Shown: positions 13,795-21,144 of the stretch, in pieces
Numbering within the stretch: the first letter of the stretch is position 1
How the letters are laid out: every line of letters starts with the position of its first letter
Assembly: GCA_934546685.1 (NCBI GenBank)
Contig: CAKTEB010000030.1
Location: 1 to 24,764, forward strand
DNA: 24,764 bases
Source: an uncultured Oscillospiraceae bacterium
Lineage (GTDB): Bacteria; Bacillota; Clostridia; Oscillospirales; Oscillospiraceae
Direction: 5' to 3'
The notes under the pieces: generated by a model
Told to the model about the DNA's origin: nothing
Seen by the model: only the letters and a program-made list of their open reading frames with translations
The model's database searches: none
Made by a program: the position numbers and the translations under genes

Positions 13795-13827
13795 AGGGGG
13801 CAATCCACCCGAAAGGAGACGCGCGGA

Positions 13828-14598
13828 ATGATCCTGGCACTGAGCGTAGAAAACACAAACCTGGTGATGGGCTGCTTCCAGGGGGAAGACCTGGTGTTTA
13901 CCTCCCGGCTGGCGGCGGACCGGCAGAAGACCGGCGACGAATACGCCATCAGCTTCAAGAGCATTCTGGACATCCACGGGGTGGACCGGAAACAGATCAC
14001 CGGCTCCATCGTGGCCTCGGTGGTCCCGGCCATGATCCGCCAGATCATGGAGGCCCTGCGGATCCTCTTGGACAGGGAGCCCATTCTGGTGGGCCCCGGG
14101 GTGAAGACCGGCCTGAACATTTTAAGCGACAACCCGGGCGCTCTGGGCAGCGACCTGGTGGCCAACGCCGTGGCCGCCATCGCCGAATACCCGGCCCCCC
14201 TAATCGTCATCGATCTGGACACGGCCACCACCCTTCTGGCGGTGAATGAGAAGAAGAGCTTTGTGGGCTCCATCATCGCCCCGGGGGTGAGCCTCTCCGC
14301 CAAGGCCCTGGCGGAGGCCTGCGACCAGCTGCCCCAGATCACTGTGGAGGCCCCCAAGAGCCTCATTGGCCGGAACACCGTGGACTGCATGAAGTCCGGG
14401 GTGGTCTTCGGCATTGCCGCCATGCTGGACGGCATGGTGGAGCGCATGGAGCAGCAGCTGGGGGGCCGCTGCCAGGTGGTGGTCACCGGGCCCATGGCTC
14501 CGGTGGTGGTGCCCTGGTGCCAGCGGGAGATGACCGAGGATCCCATGCTCCTGCTCAAGGGCCTCCGGCGCATCTATGACAAAAACAATCGGAAGTGA
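13828..14598 (+). CDS. coaX: Type III pantothenate kinase-like protein with altered nucleotide-binding motifs
   Basis: CoaX enzymes phosphorylate pantothenate, the first step of CoA synthesis. The 256-residue protein aligns throughout with the family: N-terminal beta motif, Gly107-Ser-Asp109 followed by LeuValAlaAsnAlaVal, IleAspLeuAspThrAlaThrThr, and AlaProGlyValSerLeuSerAlaLysAlaLeu. Its place beside coaBC fits. However, the usual AspxGlyAsnThr is SerValGluAsnThr (Ser6, Glu8), the GlyxAspArg motif ends in Leu110, the AspPheGlyThrAla motif is AspLeuAspThrAla (Asp131 for Gly), and the late ThrGlyGly is ThrGlyPro. Asp109 and Asp129 remain. Activity is therefore uncertain; it could be a weak kinase, a different ligand binder or a regulator. 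The start is the ATG after AAAGGAGA, with its own promoter. Confidence 0.82.
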   Translation: MILALSVENTNLVMGCFQGEDLVFTSRLAADRQKTGDEYAISFKSILDIHGVDRKQITGSIVASVVPAMIRQIMEALRILLDREPILVGPGVKTGLNILSDNPGALGSDLVANAVAAIAEYPAPLIVIDLDTATTLLAVNEKKSFVGSIIAPGVSLSAKALAEACDQLPQITVEAPKSLIGRNTVDCMKSGVVFGIAAMLDGMVERMEQQLGGRCQVVVTGPMAPVVVPWCQREMTEDPMLLLKGLRRIYDKNNRK

Positions 14599-14605
14599 CC
14601 CATGG

Positions 14606-14625
14606 CCGGGGCCTGCGGGCCCCGG
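14606..14625 (+). other. GC-rich hairpin between coaX and the lipoprotein gene
   Basis: CCGGGGCC (14606-14613) pairs perfectly with GGCCCCGG (14618-14625) around TGCG, eight bases after the coaX stop. Only TCCGCGTTCT follows, so it is at best a weak terminator. It may tune read-through into the lipoprotein gene, for which I see no separate promoter. Confidence 0.5.
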
Positions 14626-14650
14626 TCCGCGTTCTAATATGGAGGACGAT

Positions 14651-16762
14651 ATGAAGCATAAACACCTGCGCCAGGGGATCGCCCTGGCTTTGAGCTTTAC
14701 ACTGCTCACCGCCTGCGGCATGCCCGGGGCGGAGAGCAGCCAGGAAAAAGACCCGGCGGAATCCGCCGCCCCCACATCCGCCCCTCAGCTGGAGGCTCCC
14801 CAGACCACCGCCTCCCCGGTGGAGCAGACCGGCTATGGCTACGTCACCGGCGACGCCATCGATCTGGGCAGCCCCAGCTTTCAGCGGCTGGTGCTCATGG
14901 GGGACAGCGTGCTCCTTCTCATGCAGAGCGAGGATGCCGTGACCCTGGAGGATCCCGATTCCGGGGAATCCCACAGCGTCTCCGGTCTTTCCGGCACGCT
15001 CTTCGGAGCCAGCGCGGGAAATGGCAGCCTCTGGTGCGGCACCCAGGAGGGCAGCGCCGTGACCCTGTCTCAGCTGTCAGACGCTGGGGAAATTCAAAAT
15101 CAGGTGTCCCTGACCCTGGAAAATGCCTACCCCACGGATCTGGCCGTGGACGGCAGGGGCTATTTCTATCTCCTCTCCGGGGATCAGGTGCTGGTCTACA
15201 GCAGCGAGGGCAAGTCCACCTCCAGCCTGAAGCTCTCCGGGGGCAGCGTGGGCATGCGCCTGGGCACCCTGGAGGGGGGACAGGTGGTGCTGACCTCCTC
15301 GGAAAGCGGCAGCGGCAACGCCGTCCGGCTCCTGACCACCGAATCCATCGGCAGAGCCCTCACCGACAGCCAGAGCCGGTTCGTGGCCTACAGCGGCTAT
15401 CAGGCCCTTTTGTCCGGAGGCGGCAACCTCTACGCCATGAACCCGGAGGACAGCGGCATGGAGACCCTGCTCAACTGGGTGGATTCCGGGGTGGATCCCG
15501 GCACCCTCACAGACTGCGCGGCGGCCTCGGCGGAGAAGCTCTACTATGTGACCAGCCAGGAGTCCGGCACGGTCTTAGGCACCCTGACCCGGGTGGCGGC
15601 CTCGGAGCTCCCCCAGCGGGAGACCGTGAGCATCGGCGTGGGGGCCTCGGTGGATTCCGCCCTGACCGCCCGGATCACGGCTCTGGCCGTGGCCTATAAC
15701 GAGAGCCAGCAGGACACGCATCTCCATCTGGTGGACTACAGCCTCTACAGCGACGGCGACAGCCGCCTGACTGAGGATGCCGGGGATCTCGACCTGGTCA
15801 TCGGCGACGACGGTCTGCTCTCCGGCGTGGCCCTCCAGGATCTCAAGGGCTATTATGACGATCAGGTGGGGGAGAGCACCCTGCTCTCCGGCGTCCAGAA
15901 GGCCGCCCCCGCAGATCGGATGCCCATGAGCTTCTGCATCGAGACTCTGGCGGGCAGCAGCACCCTGGTGGGCGAGGGCCGGGGCTGGACGACCCAGGAG
16001 TTTGCGGATACGGTGTCCCAGCACACGGACATCGCCATCCTGAAAATGTGCAACAGCTATGACGCCCTGAACCTTCTGCTCCAGGGCTACAACGGATCCT
16101 CCGAGGAGCTTGCGCCTCTGCTTACCGCCTGCGCCCAGATCCCCGTGGAGGACGGCGACCTCTATTCCCTGGCCGCCAACAGCTCTGCGGACTCCGAGAG
16201 TGCCTGCTTAAAGGCCGGGACCCTGCTCCTTTCTCAGGTGGAGCTGGGGGACTTTATGGATCTTCGGCAGCTCTCCGCGGAGATCGGCGATACCCTCACC
16301 TATAAGGGCTACCCCCAGGAGAGCGGCAACGGCACGGTGCTCCGGTTCCCGGCCTATCTGGCCATCCCGGAGGGAAGCCAGCACGGGGACGCGGCCTGGG
16401 CCTTCCTCAAGCAGGTGATCTCCGGCAGCGGCGATTTCCTGGGCTCCCAGGGCCTGGGCTTCCCGGTGCTGGAGCAGGACTTCCGGGACATGGCCCAGGC
16501 GGCCACCCAGCAGGTCTCCTTCCAGGACGAGGAGGGCAATACCGTCACCCAGGATCCCACCATCTGGGTGGATGGGGTGGCTCAGACCGTCTCGCCCTTT
16601 ACCCAGCAGGAGATCGACGAGCTTATCTCCTGGCTGGGGGACGTCAGCGGCGTCTATGGGGCCGCCTCCAATGATCGGCTGACCTCCGCCTCGGCGGCGC
16701 TGAAATCCGTGCTGGAAAGCGGCGTCAGCGCCCAGGACGCGGCAAAGGATATCGCGGAATAA
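14651..16762 (+). CDS. Large lipoprotein: propeller-like N-terminal region fused to a solute-binding-like domain
   Basis: The 703-residue product has a lipoprotein signal peptide with lipobox LeuThrAlaCys, lipidated Cys22, then a Ser/Ala/Pro/Glu-rich linker. Residues about 60-320 contain repeated strand patterns (GlyAsnGlySerLeuTrpCys, AspGlyArgGlyTyrPheTyrLeu, SerGlyGlyGlyAsnLeuTyrAlaMetAsn), suggesting a beta-propeller-like fold. From about residue 326 it looks like a family 1 extracellular solute-binding protein: LeuAlaValAlaTyrAsnGluSer near the front, ThrTyrLysGlyTyrPro, AlaIleProGluGlySer ... AlaAlaTrpAlaPheLeuLysGlnVal, and a Ser/Ala-rich terminal helix. No ABC permease or ATPase gene is adjacent, so it is an orphan here. 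The ATG at 14651 follows GGAGG. Ligand unknown. The propeller part is a pattern judgement. Confidence 0.75.
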   Translation: MKHKHLRQGIALALSFTLLTACGMPGAESSQEKDPAESAAPTSAPQLEAPQTTASPVEQTGYGYVTGDAIDLGSPSFQRLVLMGDSVLLLMQSEDAVTLEDPDSGESHSVSGLSGTLFGASAGNGSLWCGTQEGSAVTLSQLSDAGEIQNQVSLTLENAYPTDLAVDGRGYFYLLSGDQVLVYSSEGKSTSSLKLSGGSVGMRLGTLEGGQVVLTSSESGSGNAVRLLTTESIGRALTDSQSRFVAYSGYQALLSGGGNLYAMNPEDSGMETLLNWVDSGVDPGTLTDCAAASAEKLYYVTSQESGTVLGTLTRVAASELPQRETVSIGVGASVDSALTARITALAVAYNESQQDTHLHLVDYSLYSDGDSRLTEDAGDLDLVIGDDGLLSGVALQDLKGYYDDQVGESTLLSGVQKAAPADRMPMSFCIETLAGSSTLVGEGRGWTTQEFADTVSQHTDIAILKMCNSYDALNLLLQGYNGSSEELAPLLTACAQIPVEDGDLYSLAANSSADSESACLKAGTLLLSQVELGDFMDLRQLSAEIGDTLTYKGYPQESGNGTVLRFPAYLAIPEGSQHGDAAWAFLKQVISGSGDFLGSQGLGFPVLEQDFRDMAQAATQQVSFQDEEGNTVTQDPTIWVDGVAQTVSPFTQQEIDELISWLGDVSGVYGAASNDRLTSASAALKSVLESGVSAQDAAKDIAE

Positions 16763-16766
16763 AACG

Positions 16767-16800
16767 AACCTCCGTGACCGGTGCGGTCACGGAGGTTTTT
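16767..16800 (+). terminator. Rho-independent terminator, probably bidirectional
   Basis: AACCTCCGTGACC (16767-16779) pairs perfectly with GGTCACGGAGGTT (16785-16797), followed by a T-run on the plus strand and, on the minus strand, by CGTTTTATT. It lies between the convergent lipoprotein gene and the UbiA-type gene and can serve both. Confidence 0.9.
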
Positions 16801-16802
16801 CG

Positions 16803-17669
16803 TCATAGGATGTACAAAAACAGGATCATCACCAGCCCCAGAATTCCCAGCAGCAGCAGGAGAATCCGGTCGTGGAGCAGCACCTCCACAGGATCCCCGT
16901 CGGACTGCCCCTCCACGTCGAGGCTGTACTTGAGGCAGATCAGGATCACCAGAGGCACCGTCCAGATGAGGCTTTCGGAGCCCACCCGCAGCACCGTGAA
17001 ATCATCCACGGTCCACAGGGCGTAGAACACGATGGCCAGGGCCACGCACATATACATGTTTTTATCTAAAAAGCTCTGGTTGTAGTATTTCAGCACCGCC
17101 CGGGTGTCCGATTTCTGAGACCGCAGCTCCCCCCGGCGCTTGCCCAGGCCCATGTAAAAGGACAGGGCGATGATGGTGAGGCACAGCCACTTGCTGGGGG
17201 CGATATCCGTGACCGCTCCGCCGAAGAGCATCCGGAGGAGGAAGCCCAGGGCCAGGATCGTGATGTCGATGAGGGGCACGTTTTTCAGGCCGAAGCTGTA
17301 CCCCAGGTTCATGAGAAAGTAGCCGATCAGCAGGGCCCAGGCGGAAATTCTCGTCCCTGCCGCCAGGTATCCCACCCCCGCCGCCAGCAGCAGCAGCACG
17401 ACGCAGTAGATGACGGCGCTTTTCACCGAGATGAGCCCCGCCGCGATGGGCCGGCGGCATTTGGTGGTGCTGTTCCGATCCTTTTCCCGGTCCCGGATGT
17501 CGTTGAGCACATAGATGGCCGAGGCCAGCAGGGAAAAGGCCAGGAACCCCCAGAGCCCACGGGTGAGCTTCTCCGGGTCTAAAAACTGTCCGCTGCATAA
17601 AAGGGGCAGCAGCACCAGCACATTTTTCATCCAATGGGCCGGGCGGGCCAGCCGGATATAGTGTTTCAT
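16803..17669 (-). CDS. UbiA-family polyprenyl-phosphate phosphoribosyltransferase-like membrane enzyme
   Basis: The 288-residue polytopic protein belongs to the UbiA prenyltransferase superfamily, with about eight or nine membrane helices. It resembles the decaprenyl-phosphate phosphoribosyltransferase branch (mycobacterial Rv3806c type) more than quinone or heme enzymes: ArgProAlaHisTrpMetLysAsnValLeuValLeuLeuPro at the N-terminus, Asn56-Asp57-Ile-Arg-Asp60-x3-Asp64, ArgArgProIleAlaAlaGly, and TyrSerPheGlyLeuLys ... ProLeuIleAsp. That branch moves phosphoribose from PRPP to a polyprenyl phosphate, the first step to a lipid-linked pentose donor. It follows the GT-C-like gene with a 4-base gap, its ribosome site overlapping that stop. 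No DprE1/DprE2-type epimerase is in the window. Confidence 0.85.
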   Translation of the reverse strand: MKHYIRLARPAHWMKNVLVLLPLLCSGQFLDPEKLTRGLWGFLAFSLLASAIYVLNDIRDREKDRNSTTKCRRPIAAGLISVKSAVIYCVVLLLLAAGVGYLAAGTRISAWALLIGYFLMNLGYSFGLKNVPLIDITILALGFLLRMLFGGAVTDIAPSKWLCLTIIALSFYMGLGKRRGELRSQKSDTRAVLKYYNQSFLDKNMYMCVALAIVFYALWTVDDFTVLRVGSESLIWTVPLVILICLKYSLDVEGQSDGDPVEVLLHDRILLLLLGILGLVMILFLYIL

Positions 17670-17673
17670 AGGA

Positions 17674-19308
17674 TCACCTCAGGGCAGGGAAGAACTGTGT
17701 GGCAAAGACCAAAACGGCCTTCAGGGCATTTACATTATAGAGCCCCACCACCAAAATGAGAACCAGCACCAGCCCGATTTCCGCCGTCCGCCACCGGGAC
17801 AGCAGAAAGTCCAGGAACGAGAAGCCCATGGCCAGGAAGGCCCAGCCGAAGTACAGGGTGTAGAGCATCAGGCCGTTGTCGATGGTGCCCCAGCCCACAA
17901 TGCCCAGCAGCACCAGGGAAAAGCCCATCCACACCCCGCAGATCCTGGCGAACCGCTCCCTTCGCCGGACAATGACCCCGGCAATGGAGAAGGCCAGCAC
18001 CACAAAGCCTCCGATGCGCCAGGAGGTCACGGGCAGCATCTGCCAGGACACATGGTTGTAGCTCTCAAAATCCACATGGGAGGCGGGGGCCAAGAGGGTG
18101 GAGCCCACGAAGTTCACATACTGCATGAGCTTGCTGAGGGGCGACACGTCTACGCCGGTGTAGTAGCCGTAGCCCTCGATATAGCTGGGAATGTCCAGGA
18201 AGGCCGTCAGCTGGCCGGAGAGGATCATCACCGCGAAAAAGGCTCCGCAGAGCTTCAGGGTGTTTTTTACAAATTGGGAAAACCGCTTGTCCCAGGTGAT
18301 GAGCGGGAAGAAGATGCCGGTGGTGAGCATGGAGCCCGTGGCGGCGATATACCCCAGAGAGCCGCCGATTTTCTCGTCTTGCAGGTAGAGCATCAGCACC
18401 AGATAGAACACCGCAAAGAGATACTGCTCCGCGGTCAGGGAGAAGATCAGCACCGGATAGCTGACGCACAGCAGCCCCAGAAACAGCGCCTTCCGATAGC
18501 CCACGAGGCCCAGCATCCGGGCCACCAGCACCGCCGCCACCAGAAACAGCAGCGTCTCCAGAATCTGCAGCAGGGTCACATAGCCGCTGGGAATGAAGAA
18601 CAGAATTTTGGACAGGATCCAGGCAATCTGGGCAAAGGGGGCGGCGAAGACCCCGAACAGGGGCTGCCGCAGGTCGTTCTGATCCGCGCCGATGTTCCGG
18701 AATACGTCCGTATGCACCAGATACCCGGAGTCCGCGGAGTAGATCAGGTCAAAGTTGTACCAGGCCCCGTTGACGTGGGCCCCGTAAAAGGCCTGGGTAC
18801 ACTGGTAGCTGAATACAATGAGGATGGTGAAAAAGATCCCGGCGCTGAGCAGAAACAGCCGCTCGGTAAAGTCCGAGCCCTGCCAGAATTTTCTTGCGTG
18901 CGCCGTCATAAACCGGACGAACCAGAGAAGATAGCCGAACAGCATGGGCAGAGCCAGGGCCGCCAGCAGCCAGGGGAGATAGCGGATGAGCCCCTGAGGC
19001 AGCTGGACAAGGGCAAACAGCTTTTTGAGCCAGCCCCCGCAGGTGGTATAAAAGGTGGACTTTGACCGATAGCCCTGGGCCAGGGCCAAAAGAAGCGCCA
19101 AAAGGCACAGGCTCCAATGGGTGTCCTGAAACAGCTCCTTCAGCAGCTCCGTCCGGAAGACCAATACGCCCAATAAAATGAGGCTCAGGAGCGCCGTCAC
19201 CGCAAAGCTCACCTTGAAGTCCGTCATCAAGAGCAGCACCGTACAGCAGAAGCCCGAGAGCCAGAGCCCCAGCCGGGTCCAGAGAGAATCTATGCGAAAA
19301 TGGATCAA
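17674..19308 (-). CDS. Polytopic membrane protein, probable GT-C-type glycosyltransferase
   Basis: The 544-residue protein has about a dozen hydrophobic helices, an overall plan shared with GT-C glycosyltransferases that use lipid-phosphate sugars outside the membrane. The long loop near residues 180-215 contains TyrAsnPheAsp187LeuIleTyrSerAlaAsp192Ser and HisThrAsp200, then GlnAsnAspLeuArgGlnProLeuPheGly; acidic residues in an early outer loop are where GT-C catalytic or metal-binding residues lie. I do not recognise a named family. The start is TTG at 19308 behind AGGTGA. It is co-transcribed with the UbiA-type gene, which suggests it uses a polyprenyl-phosphate pentose made by that enzyme; this is inference from neighbourhood. 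It could instead be a polymerase or ligase of wall glycans. Confidence 0.62.
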   Translation of the reverse strand: MIHFRIDSLWTRLGLWLSGFCCTVLLLMTDFKVSFAVTALLSLILLGVLVFRTELLKELFQDTHWSLCLLALLLALAQGYRSKSTFYTTCGGWLKKLFALVQLPQGLIRYLPWLLAALALPMLFGYLLWFVRFMTAHARKFWQGSDFTERLFLLSAGIFFTILIVFSYQCTQAFYGAHVNGAWYNFDLIYSADSGYLVHTDVFRNIGADQNDLRQPLFGVFAAPFAQIAWILSKILFFIPSGYVTLLQILETLLFLVAAVLVARMLGLVGYRKALFLGLLCVSYPVLIFSLTAEQYLFAVFYLVLMLYLQDEKIGGSLGYIAATGSMLTTGIFFPLITWDKRFSQFVKNTLKLCGAFFAVMILSGQLTAFLDIPSYIEGYGYYTGVDVSPLSKLMQYVNFVGSTLLAPASHVDFESYNHVSWQMLPVTSWRIGGFVVLAFSIAGVIVRRRERFARICGVWMGFSLVLLGIVGWGTIDNGLMLYTLYFGWAFLAMGFSFLDFLLSRWRTAEIGLVLVLILVVGLYNVNALKAVLVFATQFFPALR

Positions 19309-19353
19309 ATTCCATCACCTGTTTCCTGTGTTCTGCGGAAAATCCGCTCCCAC

Positions 19354-19382
19354 CATTATATCGGGCTCCACACCAAAAGTCC
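19354..19382 (-). promoter_or_regulatory. Predicted promoter of the GT-C/UbiA operon
   Basis: A perfect TATAAT (19359-19354 on the minus strand) stands 45 bases before the TTG start; the -35 (TGGACT at 19382-19377) is poor. The spacer contains TTTTGGTGTG and AGCCCG, almost the same as in the predicted folT promoter (21277-21304), so an activator or shared regulator is possible. Confidence 0.55.
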
Positions 19383-19533
19383 AGAAATTCTTCACAAAAA
19401 CCACAAACAGGGCTCCCTTGTCCCGGAAAGGTCGAAAATCACACGGAAAAGCAGAAAAGCACACGGCAAAGGCTCTGTACATTTCCCGCCCCATGGGATA
19501 CCATAGACCCATCACAAGGAAGGAGCGATTGTT

Positions 19534-19986
19534 ATGGCGATCTCTGGCAAATACTATATCAAGAAGTGGCTCCCGGACCCCACCCTGGTTCACGGCCCGG
19601 ATTTTCAGGGAGGCCCTCCCGGCGGCCCTGGCGGCCCTGGCGGTCCCGAGGGCGCACCTGCCGGCGGCCCTCCTCCGGCAGTGGAAAAGCCCAATGTGGA
19701 GCTGAAGGATCACGGCACGCCCCCGGAGCACTTCTTTGAGGGCGACATCCTCTTTGACTTCCAGCCCCAGCCCGACGGAACCCTGAAGGGCACCGCCGAC
19801 GGCACCCCCATCCACTTCGGCTTTTACACCGGCGACGAGTTCTTCAAGGTGGAGTACCCCGCCGGCCCCGGCTGCTGGGAGGTATGGGCCCGGGTGGACA
19901 AGGACGGCTACATCGAGGGCATGATCTCCGTGGGCGGCGGCAAGGGCTTCCCGAACCTGGTCTACGGCAAGAAGGTATCCGAATAA
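19534..19986 (+). CDS. Small hypothetical protein with an internal Gly/Pro-rich segment
   Basis: This 150-residue protein is not one I recognise. It begins MetAlaIleSerGlyLysTyrTyrIle, a strand-like start, then has a low-complexity Gly-Gly-Pro run (about residues 24-48). A beta-rich domain follows (about 54-150) with GluGlyAspIleLeuPheAspPhe, GlyThrLeuLysGlyThrAlaAspGly, PheGlyPheTyrThrGly, TrpGluValTrpAlaArgVal and GlyGlyGlyLysGlyPhe. The strand-turn-strand pattern could be a lipocalin-like or calycin-like barrel; this is weak. There is no signal peptide or membrane helix, so it is probably cytoplasmic. The ATG follows GGAAGGAG. A weak TGTACA/TACCAT pair with 17-base spacing precedes it. The gene stands alone with a shared terminator. 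Confidence 0.7.
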   Translation: MAISGKYYIKKWLPDPTLVHGPDFQGGPPGGPGGPGGPEGAPAGGPPPAVEKPNVELKDHGTPPEHFFEGDILFDFQPQPDGTLKGTADGTPIHFGFYTGDEFFKVEYPAGPGCWEVWARVDKDGYIEGMISVGGGKGFPNLVYGKKVSE

Positions 19987-19991
19987 CGAAA

Positions 19992-20035
19992 AGGGAGCGT
20001 CACGGCAGCTGCCATGGCGCTCCTTCTCTATTCCT
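19992..20035 (+). terminator. Terminator between the convergent small gene and folT
   Basis: GGAGCG (19994-19999) pairs with CGCTCC (20018-20023) around an inner GGCA/TGCC stem, followed by TTCTCTATTCCTTT. On the minus strand CTTTTCG follows, so it may act for folT as well. Confidence 0.65.
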
Positions 20036-20812
20036 TTAGGCTTCCGCGTGACGGCGGTTGTATACCCCGCCTGCGATCAGCAGCCCGGCCCCCAGCACCG
20101 CCAGAACGGTGGTCAGCACCAGAAAGACCATGGGGCTTCCCTGGGTGGTGCTGTAATAGTAGCTGCATCCTCCGGCGATCAGCGCGCTGAGCCCCAGCAC
20201 CGGGAACGCCGCGCTGGTGAACCGGAGCTTCTGGAGCTCCTTCTGGCTGTGCCCCGGCAGCAGTCCCAGCCGGGAGAAGGCGGGCAGCAGCACCGAGAAC
20301 AGCGCCGCCAGGGCCATGACCTCCAGGGGCAGGAGCATGGTGTTTTTCACGAGGCTCTTGACCAGGAAGTAGAGGTAGCCCTTGCCGTAGAGCATCTGGC
20401 TCCACAGGCAGCCCAGGCACACGTTCACCGCGTAGTTGACGAGGAATTTTGCCCCGAACAGCCGCAGCACCGTGATCTTTCTGCGGTAGAGCAGCAGGCT
20501 GTAGATCAGGGCTCCGGCCATCTCGCTGAGGAGATATCCGGGGAAGTAGGCGCCGGTGGGGAACAGGGCATAGTTGAGGGTGTCGGTAACGGCGGCCACC
20601 ATGACCCCCAGCACCGGCCCGTAGACCGCGCAGCCCACGGCGGTGATGAAGAAGGTGAAGTACACCCGGAGATTTTCCCCCACGGTGATGAAGAAGCCGC
20701 CCACCACGATGCTCAGGGCGCAGCACAGGGCCGCGAAGGTCAGCCGCCGGAGGTTCTTCACCTCCCCCAGGGCGGATCTCCAATAGGATGGGGATAAGAT
20801 ACTGTTTTCCAT
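20036..20812 (-). CDS. folT: Folate ECF transporter S component
   Basis: FolT is the membrane substrate-binding subunit of an energy-coupling-factor importer and recruits a shared EcfT/EcfA module encoded elsewhere. The 258-residue protein has the S-component core at about residues 25-180: six hydrophobic segments, with ArgValTyrPheThrPhe near the front, ThrAspThrLeuAsnTyrAlaLeuPheProThrGlyAlaTyrPheProGlyTyrLeuLeuSerGluMet and ValLysAsnThrMetLeuLeuPro. It is longer than most S components because of a C-terminal extension with two more hydrophobic segments (about 195-250) and a weakly charged tail. The ATG at 20812 follows AAAGGAGG. A tetrahydrofolate riboswitch upstream independently supports folate as the substrate. 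Confidence 0.9.
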   Translation of the reverse strand: MENSILSPSYWRSALGEVKNLRRLTFAALCCALSIVVGGFFITVGENLRVYFTFFITAVGCAVYGPVLGVMVAAVTDTLNYALFPTGAYFPGYLLSEMAGALIYSLLLYRRKITVLRLFGAKFLVNYAVNVCLGCLWSQMLYGKGYLYFLVKSLVKNTMLLPLEVMALAALFSVLLPAFSRLGLLPGHSQKELQKLRFTSAAFPVLGLSALIAGGCSYYYSTTQGSPMVFLVLTTVLAVLGAGLLIAGGVYNRRHAEA

Positions 20813-20821
20813 AAAAAATAG

Positions 20822-20856
20822 CCTCCTTTAATGGCAGTGTTGCCACATAGAGGAGG
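20822..20856 (-). promoter_or_regulatory. Ribosome-site-sequestering hairpin of folT
   Basis: On the minus strand CCTCCT (20856-20851) is complementary to the folT ribosome site AGGAGG (20827-20822). Between them TGGCA and TGCCA form a perfect inner stem with loop ACAC. Together they can hide the ribosome site. It directly follows the riboswitch aptamer, so control is probably at translation. Confidence 0.65.
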
Positions 20857-20867
20857 TTCATTCCGGT

Positions 20868-20972
20868 ATGCGGCAGCGGGATGCGAGATCTGCACGGCAA
20901 AAGCGGACTTTTTTCGTTCCAGAGACAACTCCCCGTCCTCCGGACACTTGACCCGCAGTTCTCTACTCTGCT
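20868..20972 (-). promoter_or_regulatory. Tetrahydrofolate (THF) riboswitch aptamer
   Basis: The minus strand carries, in the right order, the conserved pieces of the THF riboswitch class: GAGTAGA near the 5' end, GTCAAGTG, GGGGAGTTG, AACGAAAA, and GCATCCCGCTGCC at the 3' end. The class binds tetrahydrofolates and lowers expression of folate transport or synthesis genes. The next gene is folT, which is the classic target. The sequence between conserved pieces can form the expected paired arms (for example GTCCG with CGGAC). Confidence 0.9.
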
Positions 20973-20976
20973 TTTT

Positions 20977-21137
20977 GGGCAGACCCTCAAGCCTCCGCCT
21001 GCGGCCTTCATCCGGCCTTTTACGCCCTAAATGCGTTATTTTTTCTCGAAATACACAAAGTATTCCATCGAAAAAATGCCTTTTTAGTGCGCAAAATTCC
21101 TGGCTGAATGCTCTTGGCGTCATCTTTCGGGTTGCCC
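20977..21137 (+). repeat. 161-bp diverged relative of the MITE-like element (copy 2)
   Basis: The ends are GGGCAGACCC (20977-20986) and GGGTTGCCC (21129-21137). The body shares long similarity with copy 1, including TTATTTTTTCT, ATACACAAAGTAT, TGCCTTTTT and CTGGCTGAAT. Its central hairpin has ATTTTTTC (21038-21045) with GAAAAAAT (21070-21077) and AATAC (21050-21054) with GTATT (21060-21064). No TA duplication is visible, so it is older or a variant. It lies in the untranslated leader between the predicted folT promoter and the riboswitch. Confidence 0.7.
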
Positions 21138-21144
21138 TGTTTTT

